The translations under genes were made by a program, and so were the position numbers. 64,000 nucleotides of DNA from Arthrobacter sp. NEB 688 (GTDB lineage: Bacteria; Actinomycetota; Actinomycetes; Actinomycetales; Dermatophilaceae). Numbering within the stretch: the stretch's first letter is position 1; the number at the start of each line of letters is the position of its first letter. The stretch is from positions 1,612,001 to 1,676,000 of the forward strand of contig NZ_CP053707.1 in NCBI RefSeq assembly GCF_013201035.1. The letters run 5' to 3'. The notes under the pieces are model-generated. The model was not told the origin of the DNA. It ran no database searches and was given only the letters and a program-made list of their open reading frames with translations. This document shows positions 1 through 15,965 of this stretch, piece after piece.

Positions 1-809
1 CGACGCTCAACGCGCTCGCGACCGCCCTCGACGGCCGGGGGACGAAGCTCGGCGAGAACCTCGTCCTCGTCAACCGCTACTTCACCGAGCTCAACCCGAG
101 CCTGCCCCTGGTCCAGGAGGACATCAGCGGCCTGGCCGACCTCGCGAGCACGTACGCCGAGGCCGCTCCCGACCTGCTGCGCGCCGCGAACGCGCTGCGC
201 ACGACGAACACGACCATCGTCGAGAAGCAGGACCAGCTCACGGGCTTCCTCGCGGGGACGGCCGGTTTCGCCAACACGACCGCCGCCTTCCTCGAGCAGA
301 ACGAGGACCGGATCATCCAGGTCGGCCGGGTGCAGCGTCCGACGCTGGAGGTCCTCGCCAAGCACGCGCCCGTCTACCCCTGTCTCGCACGGGGGCTGGT
401 CAACTGGATCCCGCGAGCCGAGGGCATCTTCGCCGGCGGCCAGTTCCACATCACCCTCGAGACGCCGCCGCAGCGCAGCGCCTACCGCCCCGGCCAGGAG
501 CCGGCGTGGCAGGACGACCGCGGGCCCACCTGCCGCGGCCTCCCCTCGCCCGGCGGCAGCCAGAAGAACCCGCGCGGGTCGGTGACCTTCGCCGACGGCA
601 CGGGCGGCGCCGCCGGCTCGTCGGTGCCCTCGGCGCTGCTCGCGCCCGGGGCGGTCGCCGTCGGCAACGTCGACTCCGGCCTGGCCGGGACCCGGGCCGA
701 GCAGGAGGTCGTCGCCATCGCGCTGGCCTCCGAGGGGCACGGCGAGCCCTCGGCGCTGACCACCCTCCTCGCCGGCCCGATGCTGCGGGGGGCGGTGGTC
801 GACCAGTGA
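1..809 (+). CDS. MCE family protein, first of the operon (5' end outside window)
   Basis: C-terminal part of an MCE (MlaD-type) substrate-binding protein; the reading frame is open from base 3 and ends at TGA 807-809. The MCE domain itself lies upstream of the window. What is visible is the helical region (repeated Leu/Ala heptads such as LNALATAL and LADLASTYAEAAPDLL), then the PCL motif (APVYPCLARGL) typical of the tail of mycobacterial MceA-type proteins, and a Gly/Pro-rich end. The family forms hexameric rings or tubes that carry lipids across the cell envelope with a YrbE permease and an ATPase. The next gene overlaps its stop by 4 bases (GTGA), so translation is probably coupled. Its position ahead of five further MCE genes suggests the MceA place. 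Confidence 0.88.
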   Translation, partial: TLNALATALDGRGTKLGENLVLVNRYFTELNPSLPLVQEDISGLADLASTYAEAAPDLLRAANALRTTNTTIVEKQDQLTGFLAGTAGFANTTAAFLEQNEDRIIQVGRVQRPTLEVLAKHAPVYPCLARGLVNWIPRAEGIFAGGQFHITLETPPQRSAYRPGQEPAWQDDRGPTCRGLPSPGGSQKNPRGSVTFADGTGGAAGSSVPSALLAPGAVAVGNVDSGLAGTRAEQEVVAIALASEGHGEPSALTTLLAGPMLRGAVVDQ

Positions 810-1837
810 GGACCGGCCCCAGCCTCGTCAAGCTCGTCGCGTTCGTCGTCGTCACCGTGCTCGCCACGGGTGTCCTCGCGGCGACCATCGCCAACGTCCT
901 GCCCGGCGACAAGGCCACCTACCGCGCCGTCTTCACCGACGTCACCGGCCTGAACAGCGGCCAGGACGTCCGGATCGCCGGCGTGCGCGTCGGCACCGTC
1001 CAGGACATCCGGGTCGCGAAGGACCGGGTGAGCGCCGAGGTGACCTTCGAGGTGCTGCGCAGCTCGACCCTCACGCAGGGCACGGCGGCGACCATCAAGT
1101 ACCGCAACCTCGTCGGCGAGCGCTACGTCGCGCTGACCCAGGAGCCGGGCGACGCCACGCCGCTGCCCGAGGGCGGCACGATCCCGCTGGGGCGCACGCA
1201 CCCCGCGCTCGACCTCACGGTGCTCTTCAACGGCTTCAAGCCGCTGTTCGCCGCACTGTCGCCGCAGGACGTCAACGAGCTGTCCGCGCAGGTCATCTCC
1301 GTCCTCCAGGGCGAGGGTGGCGACGTCAACAGCCTCCTCGGGCAGACCGCGTCGCTCACGCAGGCGCTCGCCGACCGCGACGCCGTCATCGGCCGGACGA
1401 TCGACAACCTCAACACCGTGCTCGGGACGGTGGAGTCCAACGACACCGCCTTCGCCGACCTCCTGACGCAGCTCCAGCGGTTCGTCTCCGGGCTGGCGCA
1501 GGACCGCAAGGCCATCGGCGACTCGCTGACGAACATCAACGCGCTGACCGGTGACACCGCGAGCCTGCTGCAGGCCGCCCGTCCGGACCTCAAGAGCGAC
1601 ATCGCGAACCTCGGCGACCTCGCGGGGACGCTGAACGAGCCGCAGAACACCCAGGAGTTCGAGCGCTTCATCGCGCAGGCGCCGACGAAGATCTCGACCA
1701 TCACCCGGACGGCGACCTACGGCTCGTGGTTCAACTTCTACCTCTGCCGCTTCGACGTGCAGAACCTCCTGCTGCCCACCGGCAAGACGCCCGGCGGGCT
1801 GGGCTACGACGTCGCGGCGGCGAGGTGCCGGTCGTGA
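806..1837 (+). CDS. MCE family protein (MceB position)
   Basis: 343-residue MCE protein. The GTG start at 806 was chosen because it overlaps the upstream TGA as GTGA and gives a normal N-terminus: a short basic stretch, one membrane anchor at about residues 9-30 (LVAFVVVTVLATGVLAATI), then the MCE domain at about 38-118 (YRAVFTDVTGL, DVRIAGVRVGTV, GERYVAL). A long helical region with spaced Leu follows and the end carries FYLCRFDVQN. In mycobacterial Mce systems such subunits build a periplasmic lipid conduit. It is part of a run of six MCE genes, each overlapping the next by 4 bases. Confidence 0.92.
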   Translation: MRTGPSLVKLVAFVVVTVLATGVLAATIANVLPGDKATYRAVFTDVTGLNSGQDVRIAGVRVGTVQDIRVAKDRVSAEVTFEVLRSSTLTQGTAATIKYRNLVGERYVALTQEPGDATPLPEGGTIPLGRTHPALDLTVLFNGFKPLFAALSPQDVNELSAQVISVLQGEGGDVNSLLGQTASLTQALADRDAVIGRTIDNLNTVLGTVESNDTAFADLLTQLQRFVSGLAQDRKAIGDSLTNINALTGDTASLLQAARPDLKSDIANLGDLAGTLNEPQNTQEFERFIAQAPTKISTITRTATYGSWFNFYLCRFDVQNLLLPTGKTPGGLGYDVAAARCRS

Positions 1838-2862
1838 GGGCGCTCCGGCTGCCGAGCCTGCCCCGCCTGCCCTCCCGCCGGGCGCGGGCCGGTCGGCCTC
1901 CGCGCGACCGCAACACGCTGCGGCTCGGCATCGCGGGCATCGCGGCGATGGTCGTGCTCATGGTGCTCGCGTTCAACGCCTCGAGCCTGCCCTTCATCGG
2001 CGGCGGCGACGACTACAGCGCGGCCTTCACCGAGGCCGGCGGCCTGCGCGACGGCGACGACGTGCGGATCGCGGGCGTGACGGTCGGCCAGGTCACCGGC
2101 GTCGACCTCGAGGGCTCGCACGTGCGCGTCGACTTCCGCGTCACCGAGGACGTCGCCTTCGGGCCGACGACGGGGGCGTCCGTGCGCATCAAGACCCTCC
2201 TCGGCGAGAAGTACGTCGGCCTCGAGCCCCGCGGCACCGGCCGGATGAAGGTCGGCGCGCAGATCCCGCTGTCGCGCACCGTCTCCTCGTACGACGTCGT
2301 CACCGCGTTCTCCGACCTCACCCGCACGACCGAGCGGATCGACACCGACCAGCTGGCCCGCTCCCTCGACGTCCTCGCGACCGAGTTCGAGGACACCCCC
2401 GAGAACGTCCGTGGCGCGCTCGACGGGCTGAGCCGGCTCTCGTCGACCATCGCGAGCCGCGACGAGAAGCTGCGCGAGCTGCTCCGGGCCGCCGACTCGG
2501 TCACGGGCACCGTGGCGGAGCAGAACGCGGTCGTCGACCGGCTGATCGAGGATGCCGACCTCCTCGTCGCCGAGCTCGAGACCCGGCGCGAGGCCATCCA
2601 CACCCTCTTCACGAACACGAGCGCCCTCGCCGAGCAGGTGACCGGGCTGGTCCGCGACAACCGGGCCGAGCTGCGACCGGCCCTCGAGCAGCTCAAGGGG
2701 GTCCTCTCCACGCTGCAGGACCACGAGGAGGACCTGCGGGCGACCATCCGCGCGATGGCGCCCTTCACCCGGCTGTTCGCGAACACGCTCGGCACCGGGC
2801 CGTGGTTCGACACCTACATCCAGAACCTCACCAACCCCGTGGGAGGGGTGGGGCGCGGATGA
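1834..2862 (+). CDS. MCE family protein (MceC position)
   Basis: 342-residue MCE protein starting at GTG 1834, which overlaps the previous stop (GTGA). The N-terminus is rich in Arg and Pro, followed by a membrane anchor at about residues 30-52 (LGIAGIAAMVVLMVLAF) and an MCE domain at about 62-145 (YSAAFTEAGGL, DVRIAGVTVGQV, LLGEKYVGLEP). The remainder is predicted helical (for example ATEFEDTPENVRGALDGLSRL) and ends with a short glycine-rich tail (NPVGGVGRG). Role inferred from family and operon: one subunit of a hetero-hexameric lipid-transport assembly in the envelope. Confidence 0.92.
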   Translation: MRALRLPSLPRLPSRRARAGRPPRDRNTLRLGIAGIAAMVVLMVLAFNASSLPFIGGGDDYSAAFTEAGGLRDGDDVRIAGVTVGQVTGVDLEGSHVRVDFRVTEDVAFGPTTGASVRIKTLLGEKYVGLEPRGTGRMKVGAQIPLSRTVSSYDVVTAFSDLTRTTERIDTDQLARSLDVLATEFEDTPENVRGALDGLSRLSSTIASRDEKLRELLRAADSVTGTVAEQNAVVDRLIEDADLLVAELETRREAIHTLFTNTSALAEQVTGLVRDNRAELRPALEQLKGVLSTLQDHEEDLRATIRAMAPFTRLFANTLGTGPWFDTYIQNLTNPVGGVGRG

Positions 2863-4046
2863 CCCGACGCACGCTCCCCGGCGCCGCCCGCGTGGCCGCC
2901 GCCGCCCGCCGCACGCCCCGACGCCTCGCGCTCGCGGCCGGTGTCCTCGTCCTCGCCCTCGTGGCGGTCGTCGCGGTCGCCTGGCCCCGGCCGCAGCCGA
3001 TGCACCTCACCGCCGAGTTCGTCCGCGCGGTCGGCCTCTTCCCCGGGTCGGACGTCCGCATCCTCGGCGTCAAGGTCGGCGAGGTCACGGCCGTGGAGCC
3101 GCGCGGGAAGACCGTCCGGGTCGACCTCGACGTGACGACCGAGCACCCCGTGCCCGCGGACGCCCAGGCGGCCATCGTCGCGCCCTCGCTCGTCAGCGAC
3201 CGCTACGTCCAGCTGCTGCCGGTCTGGACCGACGGCCCCCGGATGCGTGACGGCGCCCGGATCCCGTTGGAGCGCACCGCCGTCCCCGTCGAGCTCGACC
3301 GCGTCAGCCAGAGCCTCGACGACCTCATGGTCGCGCTCGGGCCGCAGGGGGCCAACGCCGACGGTGCGCTCTCGCGGGTGCTCGAGACCGGCGCCGCGAA
3401 CCTCGACGGCAACGGGCAGACCCTCCACGACACGACCGTCAACCTCTCGCGGGCCGTGCAGACCTTCGCGGAGGGGCGCGGCGACCTCTTCTCCACCGTG
3501 AAGAACCTCAACACCTTCACCGAGACGGTGGCCGCCAACGACAAGCAGGTGCGCCGGCTCAACGAGAACCTCGCGTCGGTCACCACCGCCCTCGACGACG
3601 AGCGCGACGACCTCGCCTCGGCCCTGGCCAACCTCGCGGTCGCCCTGGACCAGGTCACCTCGTTCGTCCGCGACAACCGCGCCGTGCTCAAGGACGACGT
3701 GGCGCGCCTCACCGACGTCACCTCCGCGGTCGCGCAGGAGCGCAAGGCCCTGGCCGAGACCCTCGAGGACGCCCCCGTCGCCCTCTCCAACCTCCAGCTG
3801 GCCTACGACGAGAAGACGGGCACGCTCGACACCCGGGCGACCATCCAGGGCACCGACCGGCCCGGGCTGCTCCTCTGCTCGCTCGTCACCGGCCCCACCG
3901 GCACGGGCAACACCGACCTCTGCAAGAGCTCCGGCCTCCTCGACCTGAAGCTGCCGGACGTCCTCGGCGGGCTCACCGGCTCGCGGGGCGACACCGGCGG
4001 CCTGCTGCGCGGCGCCGACCCGACCCTCGGAGGGCTGCTCGGATGA
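2859..4046 (+). CDS. MCE family protein (MceD position)
   Basis: 395-residue MCE protein. ATG 2859 overlaps the preceding TGA (ATGA); an in-frame start further upstream would only add residues inside the previous gene. An Arg-rich start is followed by a membrane anchor at about residues 22-42 (LALAAGVLVLALVAVVAVAW) and an MCE domain at about 49-130 (LTAEFVRAVGLFPG, DVRILGVKVGEV, VSDRYVQL). A long helical segment and a Gly/Leu-rich tail (LLDLKLPDVLGGL, PTLGGLLG) follow. Two Cys (LLLCSLV, DLCKS) lie near the end, where related proteins also often carry a Cys pair. Confidence 0.92.
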   Translation: MTRRTLPGAARVAAAARRTPRRLALAAGVLVLALVAVVAVAWPRPQPMHLTAEFVRAVGLFPGSDVRILGVKVGEVTAVEPRGKTVRVDLDVTTEHPVPADAQAAIVAPSLVSDRYVQLLPVWTDGPRMRDGARIPLERTAVPVELDRVSQSLDDLMVALGPQGANADGALSRVLETGAANLDGNGQTLHDTTVNLSRAVQTFAEGRGDLFSTVKNLNTFTETVAANDKQVRRLNENLASVTTALDDERDDLASALANLAVALDQVTSFVRDNRAVLKDDVARLTDVTSAVAQERKALAETLEDAPVALSNLQLAYDEKTGTLDTRATIQGTDRPGLLLCSLVTGPTGTGNTDLCKSSGLLDLKLPDVLGGLTGSRGDTGGLLRGADPTLGGLLG

Positions 4047-5263
4047 CCACCACCCGCCGCCGCGCCACCGCCGTCGTCAGCGCCCTCGTCGTCCTCGTCC
4101 TCGCGGGCTGCACGAGCGTCTACGACCTGCCGCTCCCGGGAGGTCCCCGGGCCGAGGGCCGCCAGATCACCGTCAGGGCGGAGTTCACCGACGTCCTCGA
4201 CCTCGTCCCGCGCTCGTCGGTCAAGGTCGACGAGGTCACCGTCGGCGAGGTGACGGCCATCGACCTCGACGGCTGGACCGCCCGCGTGACGATGCGCGTG
4301 CCGGCCGCGAGCGACCTGCCCGACGACACCCGGGCCGAGCTCAAGCAGACCTCGCTCCTCGGCGAGAAGTACGTCGCCCTCGAGCGCCCCGACGGCGGCG
4401 GCTCCGGCCGGCTCGGCGACGGCGACCTCATCCCGCTGGAGCGCACCGGCCGCAACCCCGAGGTCGAGGAGGTGCTGGCCGCCCTCTCGATGCTGCTCAA
4501 CGGCGGGGGAGTGGGCCAGCTCAAGGTCATCGAGACCGAGCTGAACAACGCGCTGCGGGGGCGCACCGACGACGTGAGGAGCCTCATCACCCAGCTCGAC
4601 ACCTTCGTCGGGGGCCTGGACGAGCAGAAGGCCGAGATCATCCGCGCGATCGACGGCATCGACCGGCTGAGCGCGAGCCTGGCGCAGCGGCGCGACGAGC
4701 TCGAGGGGGTCCTGCGGGAGCTGCCGAAGGGCCTGAAGATCCTCGCCGACCAGCGCGAGCAGCTGACGACGATGCTCACCTCGCTCGACCGCCTCGGCAA
4801 GGTCGGCACGCGGGTCGTGCGGGCCTCGCGCGAGGACACGCTGGCGAACCTGGAGGCCCTGAAGCCCGTGCTCGCCCAGCTGGCGAAGGCCGGCGACGAC
4901 CTGCCCGCGAGCCTCCAGCTGCTGCTCACCTACCCCTTCCCCGACTCCTCGCTGCAGGCCATCAAGGGCGACTACACGAACCTGCGCGTGACGGCGGACC
5001 TCGACCTGCGGGGCCTCACCCTGCCCCTGCCGACCTCGTTGCCCACGATCCTGCCGACCTCGCTGCCCACCGTGCTGCCGACCAGGCTCCCGACCGCCCT
5101 CCCGACGGCGCTGCCGACCGTGACGGTGCCGGTGCCGACGGTCCTGCCGAGCCTGCCCCTGCCGACGCGCTCCGGCGGGCCGCTCTGCCCGCCCGTGTGC
5201 CTCGGCGGCGGCTCCACCGAGGACGCGTCCTGGACCACCCTCTACACCGGGGGGCAGCCGTGA
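4043..5263 (+). CDS. MCE family lipoprotein (MceE/LprK position)
   Basis: 406-residue MCE protein with a lipoprotein signal: RRRATAVVSALVVLVLAGC, lipobox LAGC with Cys23 as the expected lipidated residue. The MCE domain follows at about 43-125 (VRAEFTDVLDLVP, VKVDEVTVGEV, LLGEKYVALE), then helical repeats. The tail (bases 5021-5170) is a run of LPT/LPTx repeats, then a Cys-Pro-rich end (GPLCPPVCLGG). In mycobacterial mce operons the fifth gene is likewise a lipoprotein, so the position supports the assignment. It starts at ATG 4043 within the previous stop codon region. Confidence 0.93.
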   Translation: MTTTRRRATAVVSALVVLVLAGCTSVYDLPLPGGPRAEGRQITVRAEFTDVLDLVPRSSVKVDEVTVGEVTAIDLDGWTARVTMRVPAASDLPDDTRAELKQTSLLGEKYVALERPDGGGSGRLGDGDLIPLERTGRNPEVEEVLAALSMLLNGGGVGQLKVIETELNNALRGRTDDVRSLITQLDTFVGGLDEQKAEIIRAIDGIDRLSASLAQRRDELEGVLRELPKGLKILADQREQLTTMLTSLDRLGKVGTRVVRASREDTLANLEALKPVLAQLAKAGDDLPASLQLLLTYPFPDSSLQAIKGDYTNLRVTADLDLRGLTLPLPTSLPTILPTSLPTVLPTRLPTALPTALPTVTVPVPTVLPSLPLPTRSGGPLCPPVCLGGGSTEDASWTTLYTGGQP

Positions 5264-6516
5264 TCCGCCGCCTGACCCGGGTCCAGCTCGGGCTCTTCCT
5301 CGTCATCACCGTCGTCGCGACGTCGATCCTCTCGGCGAGCTACGTCGGGCTCACCGAGCGCGTCTTCGGCACCGGCCCGACCGTGGTCGTCGACCTCGCG
5401 AGCTCCGGTGGCATCTTCGAGGGCGCCGAGGTCACCTACCGCGGGGTCCGCGTCGGGCGGGTCGAGGAGCTGACCCTCAGCGCCGACGGCGTCCGCGCCC
5501 ACGCGAAGCTCGAGAGCGGCGTCGAGGTGCCCACCGACACCCGCGCCGTCGTCGAGAACCGCTCGGCCGTGGGGGAGCAGTACCTCGACCTCCAGCCGCG
5601 AGCCGCCGGCGCCCCGTACCTCGCCGACGGCGACGTCATCGCGCGCGACGACACCGCCACCCCGCTGCGCGTCGACCAGCTGCTCCTCGACGTCGACCGC
5701 ACGGTCCGCTCGGTCCCGAAGGACGACCTCGCGACGGTCGTCGACGAGCTGGGCACCGGCTTCGAGGGGACCGGCGACGACCTCGGCCGGCTCATCGACG
5801 ACGGGGACGCGTTGACCCGCAGCGCGATCGAGGCGCTGCCCGACACCGTCGCCCTGCTGCGCTCGGGCAAGGTCGTGCTCGACACCCAGCGCGAGGGCGC
5901 CTCGCAGATCCGGACCCTCTCGGGCAACCTCGCCCGCATCTCCGAGACGCTGCGCGACTCCGACCCCGACCTGCGCGTCGTCCTCGACCGCGGCGCCGTG
6001 GCCTCGCGCGAGCTCGAGGCGGTCGTCGCGGAGAACCGCACCTCGCTCGCGACGCTGCTCGCCAACCTCGTGACCGTCGGGCAGGTGACGAGCGCCCGCG
6101 TCGACGGTATCGACCAGCTGCTCATCACCTACCCCGAGGTCGTCGCGGGCGGCTACACCGTCGTCCCCGGCGACGGCAGCGCCCACTTCGGCCTCCAGCT
6201 CTCGCAGTCGCCGGGGCCCTGCACCCAGGGCTACGGGGGGACGACCAAGACCGACCCCAACCGCACGAGCGGACTGCCGCCGGTCAACACCGACGCCCGC
6301 TGCACGCTGCCCCGGGGGTCGGCCTCGACCGTGCGCGGCGCGCAGAACGCGCCCGGCGCGCGCCCGGCCGGCAGCACGAGCTACGCGATGGCGTACGGTT
6401 CCGAGCCGGTCCCGCTCGGGACCACCGCCTACGGGGCGCCCGCGACCGTCGGCGCCCCCGTCGCCCCGGCCGCCGGCGGCGGCCTGTCCTGGATCATGGA
6501 GGAGGCCACCCGATGA
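5260..6516 (+). CDS. MCE family protein (MceF position)
   Basis: 418-residue MCE protein. GTG 5260 overlaps the previous TGA (GTGA). One membrane anchor at about residues 8-27 (LGLFLVITVVATSILSASYV), MCE domain at about 40-115 (VVVDLASSGGIFEGAEVTYRGVRVGRVEEL, VGEQYLDLQ), helical middle, and a C-terminal Pro/Ala/Gly-rich tail of about 100 residues after PGPCTQGYGG. Sixth and last MCE gene of the operon; two small associated genes follow with overlaps. Expected to be part of the envelope lipid-transport complex. Confidence 0.92.
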   Translation: MIRRLTRVQLGLFLVITVVATSILSASYVGLTERVFGTGPTVVVDLASSGGIFEGAEVTYRGVRVGRVEELTLSADGVRAHAKLESGVEVPTDTRAVVENRSAVGEQYLDLQPRAAGAPYLADGDVIARDDTATPLRVDQLLLDVDRTVRSVPKDDLATVVDELGTGFEGTGDDLGRLIDDGDALTRSAIEALPDTVALLRSGKVVLDTQREGASQIRTLSGNLARISETLRDSDPDLRVVLDRGAVASRELEAVVAENRTSLATLLANLVTVGQVTSARVDGIDQLLITYPEVVAGGYTVVPGDGSAHFGLQLSQSPGPCTQGYGGTTKTDPNRTSGLPPVNTDARCTLPRGSASTVRGAQNAPGARPAGSTSYAMAYGSEPVPLGTTAYGAPATVGAPVAPAAGGGLSWIMEEATR

Positions 6517-6998
6517 CCCGCACCGTCCGCGTCCTGTGGGCCCTCGTCGCGCTCGTCGTCGTCGCGACGGTCGTGCTCGGCGCGACCCGCGGCCGCGCCT
6601 GGTACGAGGGTCGGCAGCTGGAGCAGGCCCAGCGCGACGCGCTCGCGGCCGGCCGGCAGCTGGCCGTCAACTTCGCGACCCTCGACTACCGGGAGGTGGA
6701 CGTCGACACCCAGCGGGTGCAGGACGGGGCCACGGGGGAGTTCCTCGACAGCTACGGCAAGAGCCTCGCCGACCTGCGGACCGTCGTCGTGCAGAACAGG
6801 TCGACCTCGCGCGTCGAGCGGGCCGAGGCGGCGCTGGTGTCGGGCGACCGCGACTCGGCCCAGGTCATCGTCGGCATCGTCGCGCCGACGAGCAACACCA
6901 ACGTCCCGGACGGCGAGACCAAGACCTACCGGGTCAAGCTCGGCCTGCGGGAGCTCGGTGGCACGTGGAAGGTGGAGCGCCTTGAGTTCGTCGGATGA
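6513..6998 (+). CDS. Mce-associated membrane protein
   Basis: 161-residue protein with an N-terminal membrane anchor (residues 7-24, VLWALVALVVVATVVLGA) and a soluble domain with a conserved-looking core (AVNFATLDYREVDVDTQRVQDGATGEFLDSY). This pattern, a signal anchor followed by a domain with YR.VD.D..R and GT.G.F...Y, is what I recall of Mce-associated (Mam/Mas) proteins, which sit at the 3' end of mycobacterial mce operons and are thought to stabilise the complex. ATG 6513 overlaps the MceF stop (ATGA). The next gene probably starts inside this one. Confidence 0.82.
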   Translation: MTRTVRVLWALVALVVVATVVLGATRGRAWYEGRQLEQAQRDALAAGRQLAVNFATLDYREVDVDTQRVQDGATGEFLDSYGKSLADLRTVVVQNRSTSRVERAEAALVSGDRDSAQVIVGIVAPTSNTNVPDGETKTYRVKLGLRELGGTWKVERLEFVG

Positions 6999-7767
6999 CC
7001 GTCGCCGGCCCCGCGTGGCCGGCCAGCGCCGCCGCCACGGCCGACCCGCCGAGCAGGCCCCCGAGCCCGGGGCGCCCATGTCCGCCCCGACCACCCCGGC
7101 CGAGCCCGTCGTGGGGGACCGGGCCGAGGACGTCGTGACCGCGCCCGTCGTCACCGAGCCCGTCACCCACGAACCCGTCGAGCACGTCCAGGCCCTCGAG
7201 GACGACACCGGGCACGACGGCACGGAGCACGACGACACGGAGCACGACGGTACCGGGCCCGACGACGCCGCCCAGGAGCGCCGTGGTCGGCTGTCCGCCG
7301 GCGTCGCGACCCCCCTGACCCTGCTCGTCCTCGCCCTCGTCGCCTTCGCGCTCGTCCTCACCGTCTCGCTGCGCGACCCCGGCGCGCGCGAGCGCGACGC
7401 CCGGGCGGCCACCGCGGCGGCCCGCACCTCCCTCGAGCAGCTGCTGTCGTACGGCTGGCAGACCCTCGACGCGCAGGCGCAGCGCAACGCGGGCCTGCTG
7501 ACCGGCTCCTTCAAGAAGGAGTACGCCGTGACGATGGCCTCCACCATCGCGCCGGTCGCGCAGAAGCAGAAGGTGACGGTCCAGGCGCGCAGCTACGAAG
7601 CCGGCGTCATGGGCCAGACCCCCGACACCGTCACCGTCCAGGTCTTCCTCGACCAGGCGAAGACCGCGCAGGGCCAGGAGCAGCCCTCGGTCGACCAGAA
7701 CCGGGTCATCGCGACGATGCGCAAGGTCGACGGCCGTTGGCTCGTCGAGCAGCTCTCGGCCTACTGA
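6982..7767 (+). CDS. second Mce-associated membrane protein
   Basis: About 261 residues from TTG 6982, chosen because GGTGGAG lies just upstream and the start overlaps the previous gene; ATG 6958 and ATG 7078 are alternatives. A long disordered N-terminus carries an acidic His/Asp repeat (bases about 7201-7260). One membrane segment follows (TPLTLLVLALVAFALVLTVSL), then a C-terminal domain resembling the previous gene's (LLSYGWQTLDAQAQRNAGLLTGSFKKEYAVTM). Last gene of the mce operon. Family assignment rests on domain pattern and position. About 370 bases follow before rpoB. Confidence 0.75.
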   Translation: MSSSDDRRRPRVAGQRRRHGRPAEQAPEPGAPMSAPTTPAEPVVGDRAEDVVTAPVVTEPVTHEPVEHVQALEDDTGHDGTEHDDTEHDGTGPDDAAQERRGRLSAGVATPLTLLVLALVAFALVLTVSLRDPGARERDARAATAAARTSLEQLLSYGWQTLDAQAQRNAGLLTGSFKKEYAVTMASTIAPVAQKQKVTVQARSYEAGVMGQTPDTVTVQVFLDQAKTAQGQEQPSVDQNRVIATMRKVDGRWLVEQLSAY

Positions 7768-7945
7768 CGACGGCCCCCGGGCCCGTCCGGGGCACCCGCA
7801 CGCAGGGCTCCGGGACGCCCGCGCACGGAGCGCGGCACGCCGGGAACGGCGGTTTCGCTTGACGCGGGCACCTGGCGGCGTCATCCTGTTGCGCGTCACC
7901 TGCTCACGCGGGGGGCCGCACCGGGAGCCTGGGGGCTTGACGCGG

Positions 7946-7975
7946 TTGGACGGTGCTGCCTTCGTCGGGTATGCT
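7946..7975 (+). promoter_or_regulatory. candidate rpoB promoter
   Basis: TTGGAC (7946-7951), an 18-base spacer and TATGCT (7970-7975), giving an rpoB leader of about 160 bases. An alternative TTGACG at 7937 is too far from the same -10. The rest of the 7768-8140 gap shows no convincing gene; another TTGACG at 7859 has only a weak -10 partner (TCATCC). Confidence 0.6.
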
Positions 7976-8140
7976 ATCTCTTTGCGCTGCCCCTAACCTT
8001 CCCTCGCTCGTCGTCGAGTCGTCCCATCGCCATGCCCCCGGCTGTCCCGGGTGGACCCGCGTGGGCACGGCACACGGTGGTCGATGGGGTCGGGAGCGGC
8101 CAGTTCGCACAACAGACCAGGCCCGTGGAAGGAACCCTCC

Positions 8141-11626
<3,486 letters not shown>

Positions 11627-11727
11627 CAGGTGACGGGCCGGGGCGCCCCGCGCGCCCCGGCCCACCACCCGCTCGACACACCACCTGACAGACCACGACT
11701 GACGTAAGAAACGAAAGAAGGAACCAC

Positions 11728-15615
<3,888 letters not shown>

Positions 15616-15632
15616 GTCGCCGCACCGCCGAC

Positions 15633-15674
15633 CGGGCGGGCACCACGGTGGGAGACCACCGGGGTGCCCGCCCG
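15633..15674 (+). terminator. terminator-like hairpin after rpoC
   Basis: A perfect 12-base inverted repeat (CGGGCGGGCACC and its complement) encloses a second 5-base stem (GGTGG-GAGA-CCACC). It begins 18 bases after the rpoC stop. No T-run follows, as is common in high-GC actinobacteria. Confidence 0.75.
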
Positions 15675-15706
15675 TCGGCGTGCCGGGGGTCGGGCAGGAT
15701 GGGGGG

Positions 15707-15931
15707 ATGACCCGGGCCCGCGTGATCCTCGTGCTCGCCGGGGCGGCGGTCGGGGCCTTCCTCGTCACCGTCGCGCCGGCCGCCGTGCGGTGGCTGCTCG
15801 CGGTGGCCACCCCGGGGGCCGACGCCCGCCGCGAGGCGCTGCCGGGCTGGGCGCCCGCCGCCGCGCTCCTGCTGTGCGCCGCCGTCGTCGCGGCGCTCGT
15901 GCTGCGCCGCCGCCGGGGCCGGTCGGGCTGA
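15707..15931 (+). CDS. small two-helix membrane protein
   Basis: 74-residue protein of unknown function. Two membrane helices are evident: residues 5-33 (RVILVLAGAAVGAFLVTVAPAAVRWLL) and 49-66 (APAAALLLCAAVVAALVL), then a basic tail (RRRRGRSG). ATG 15707 comes 6 bases after CAGGAT, which may be a -10 box of a leaderless transcript or a weak ribosome site. It lies alone between the rpoC terminator and the acetyltransferase gene, 34 bases before the latter. The codon pattern is like its neighbours. I do not recognise a family. Confidence 0.6.
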   Translation: MTRARVILVLAGAAVGAFLVTVAPAAVRWLLAVATPGADARREALPGWAPAAALLLCAAVVAALVLRRRRGRSG

Positions 15932-15965
15932 CCGGAGCCCGGCCGCGATACGGGAGGATGGGGCC

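Noticed and set aside
8051-8140. Upstream in-frame ATG as rpoB start
   Set aside because: No ribosome site at 8051 and the extra residues do not belong to RpoB; TTG 8141 has GGAAGGAA at the right distance.
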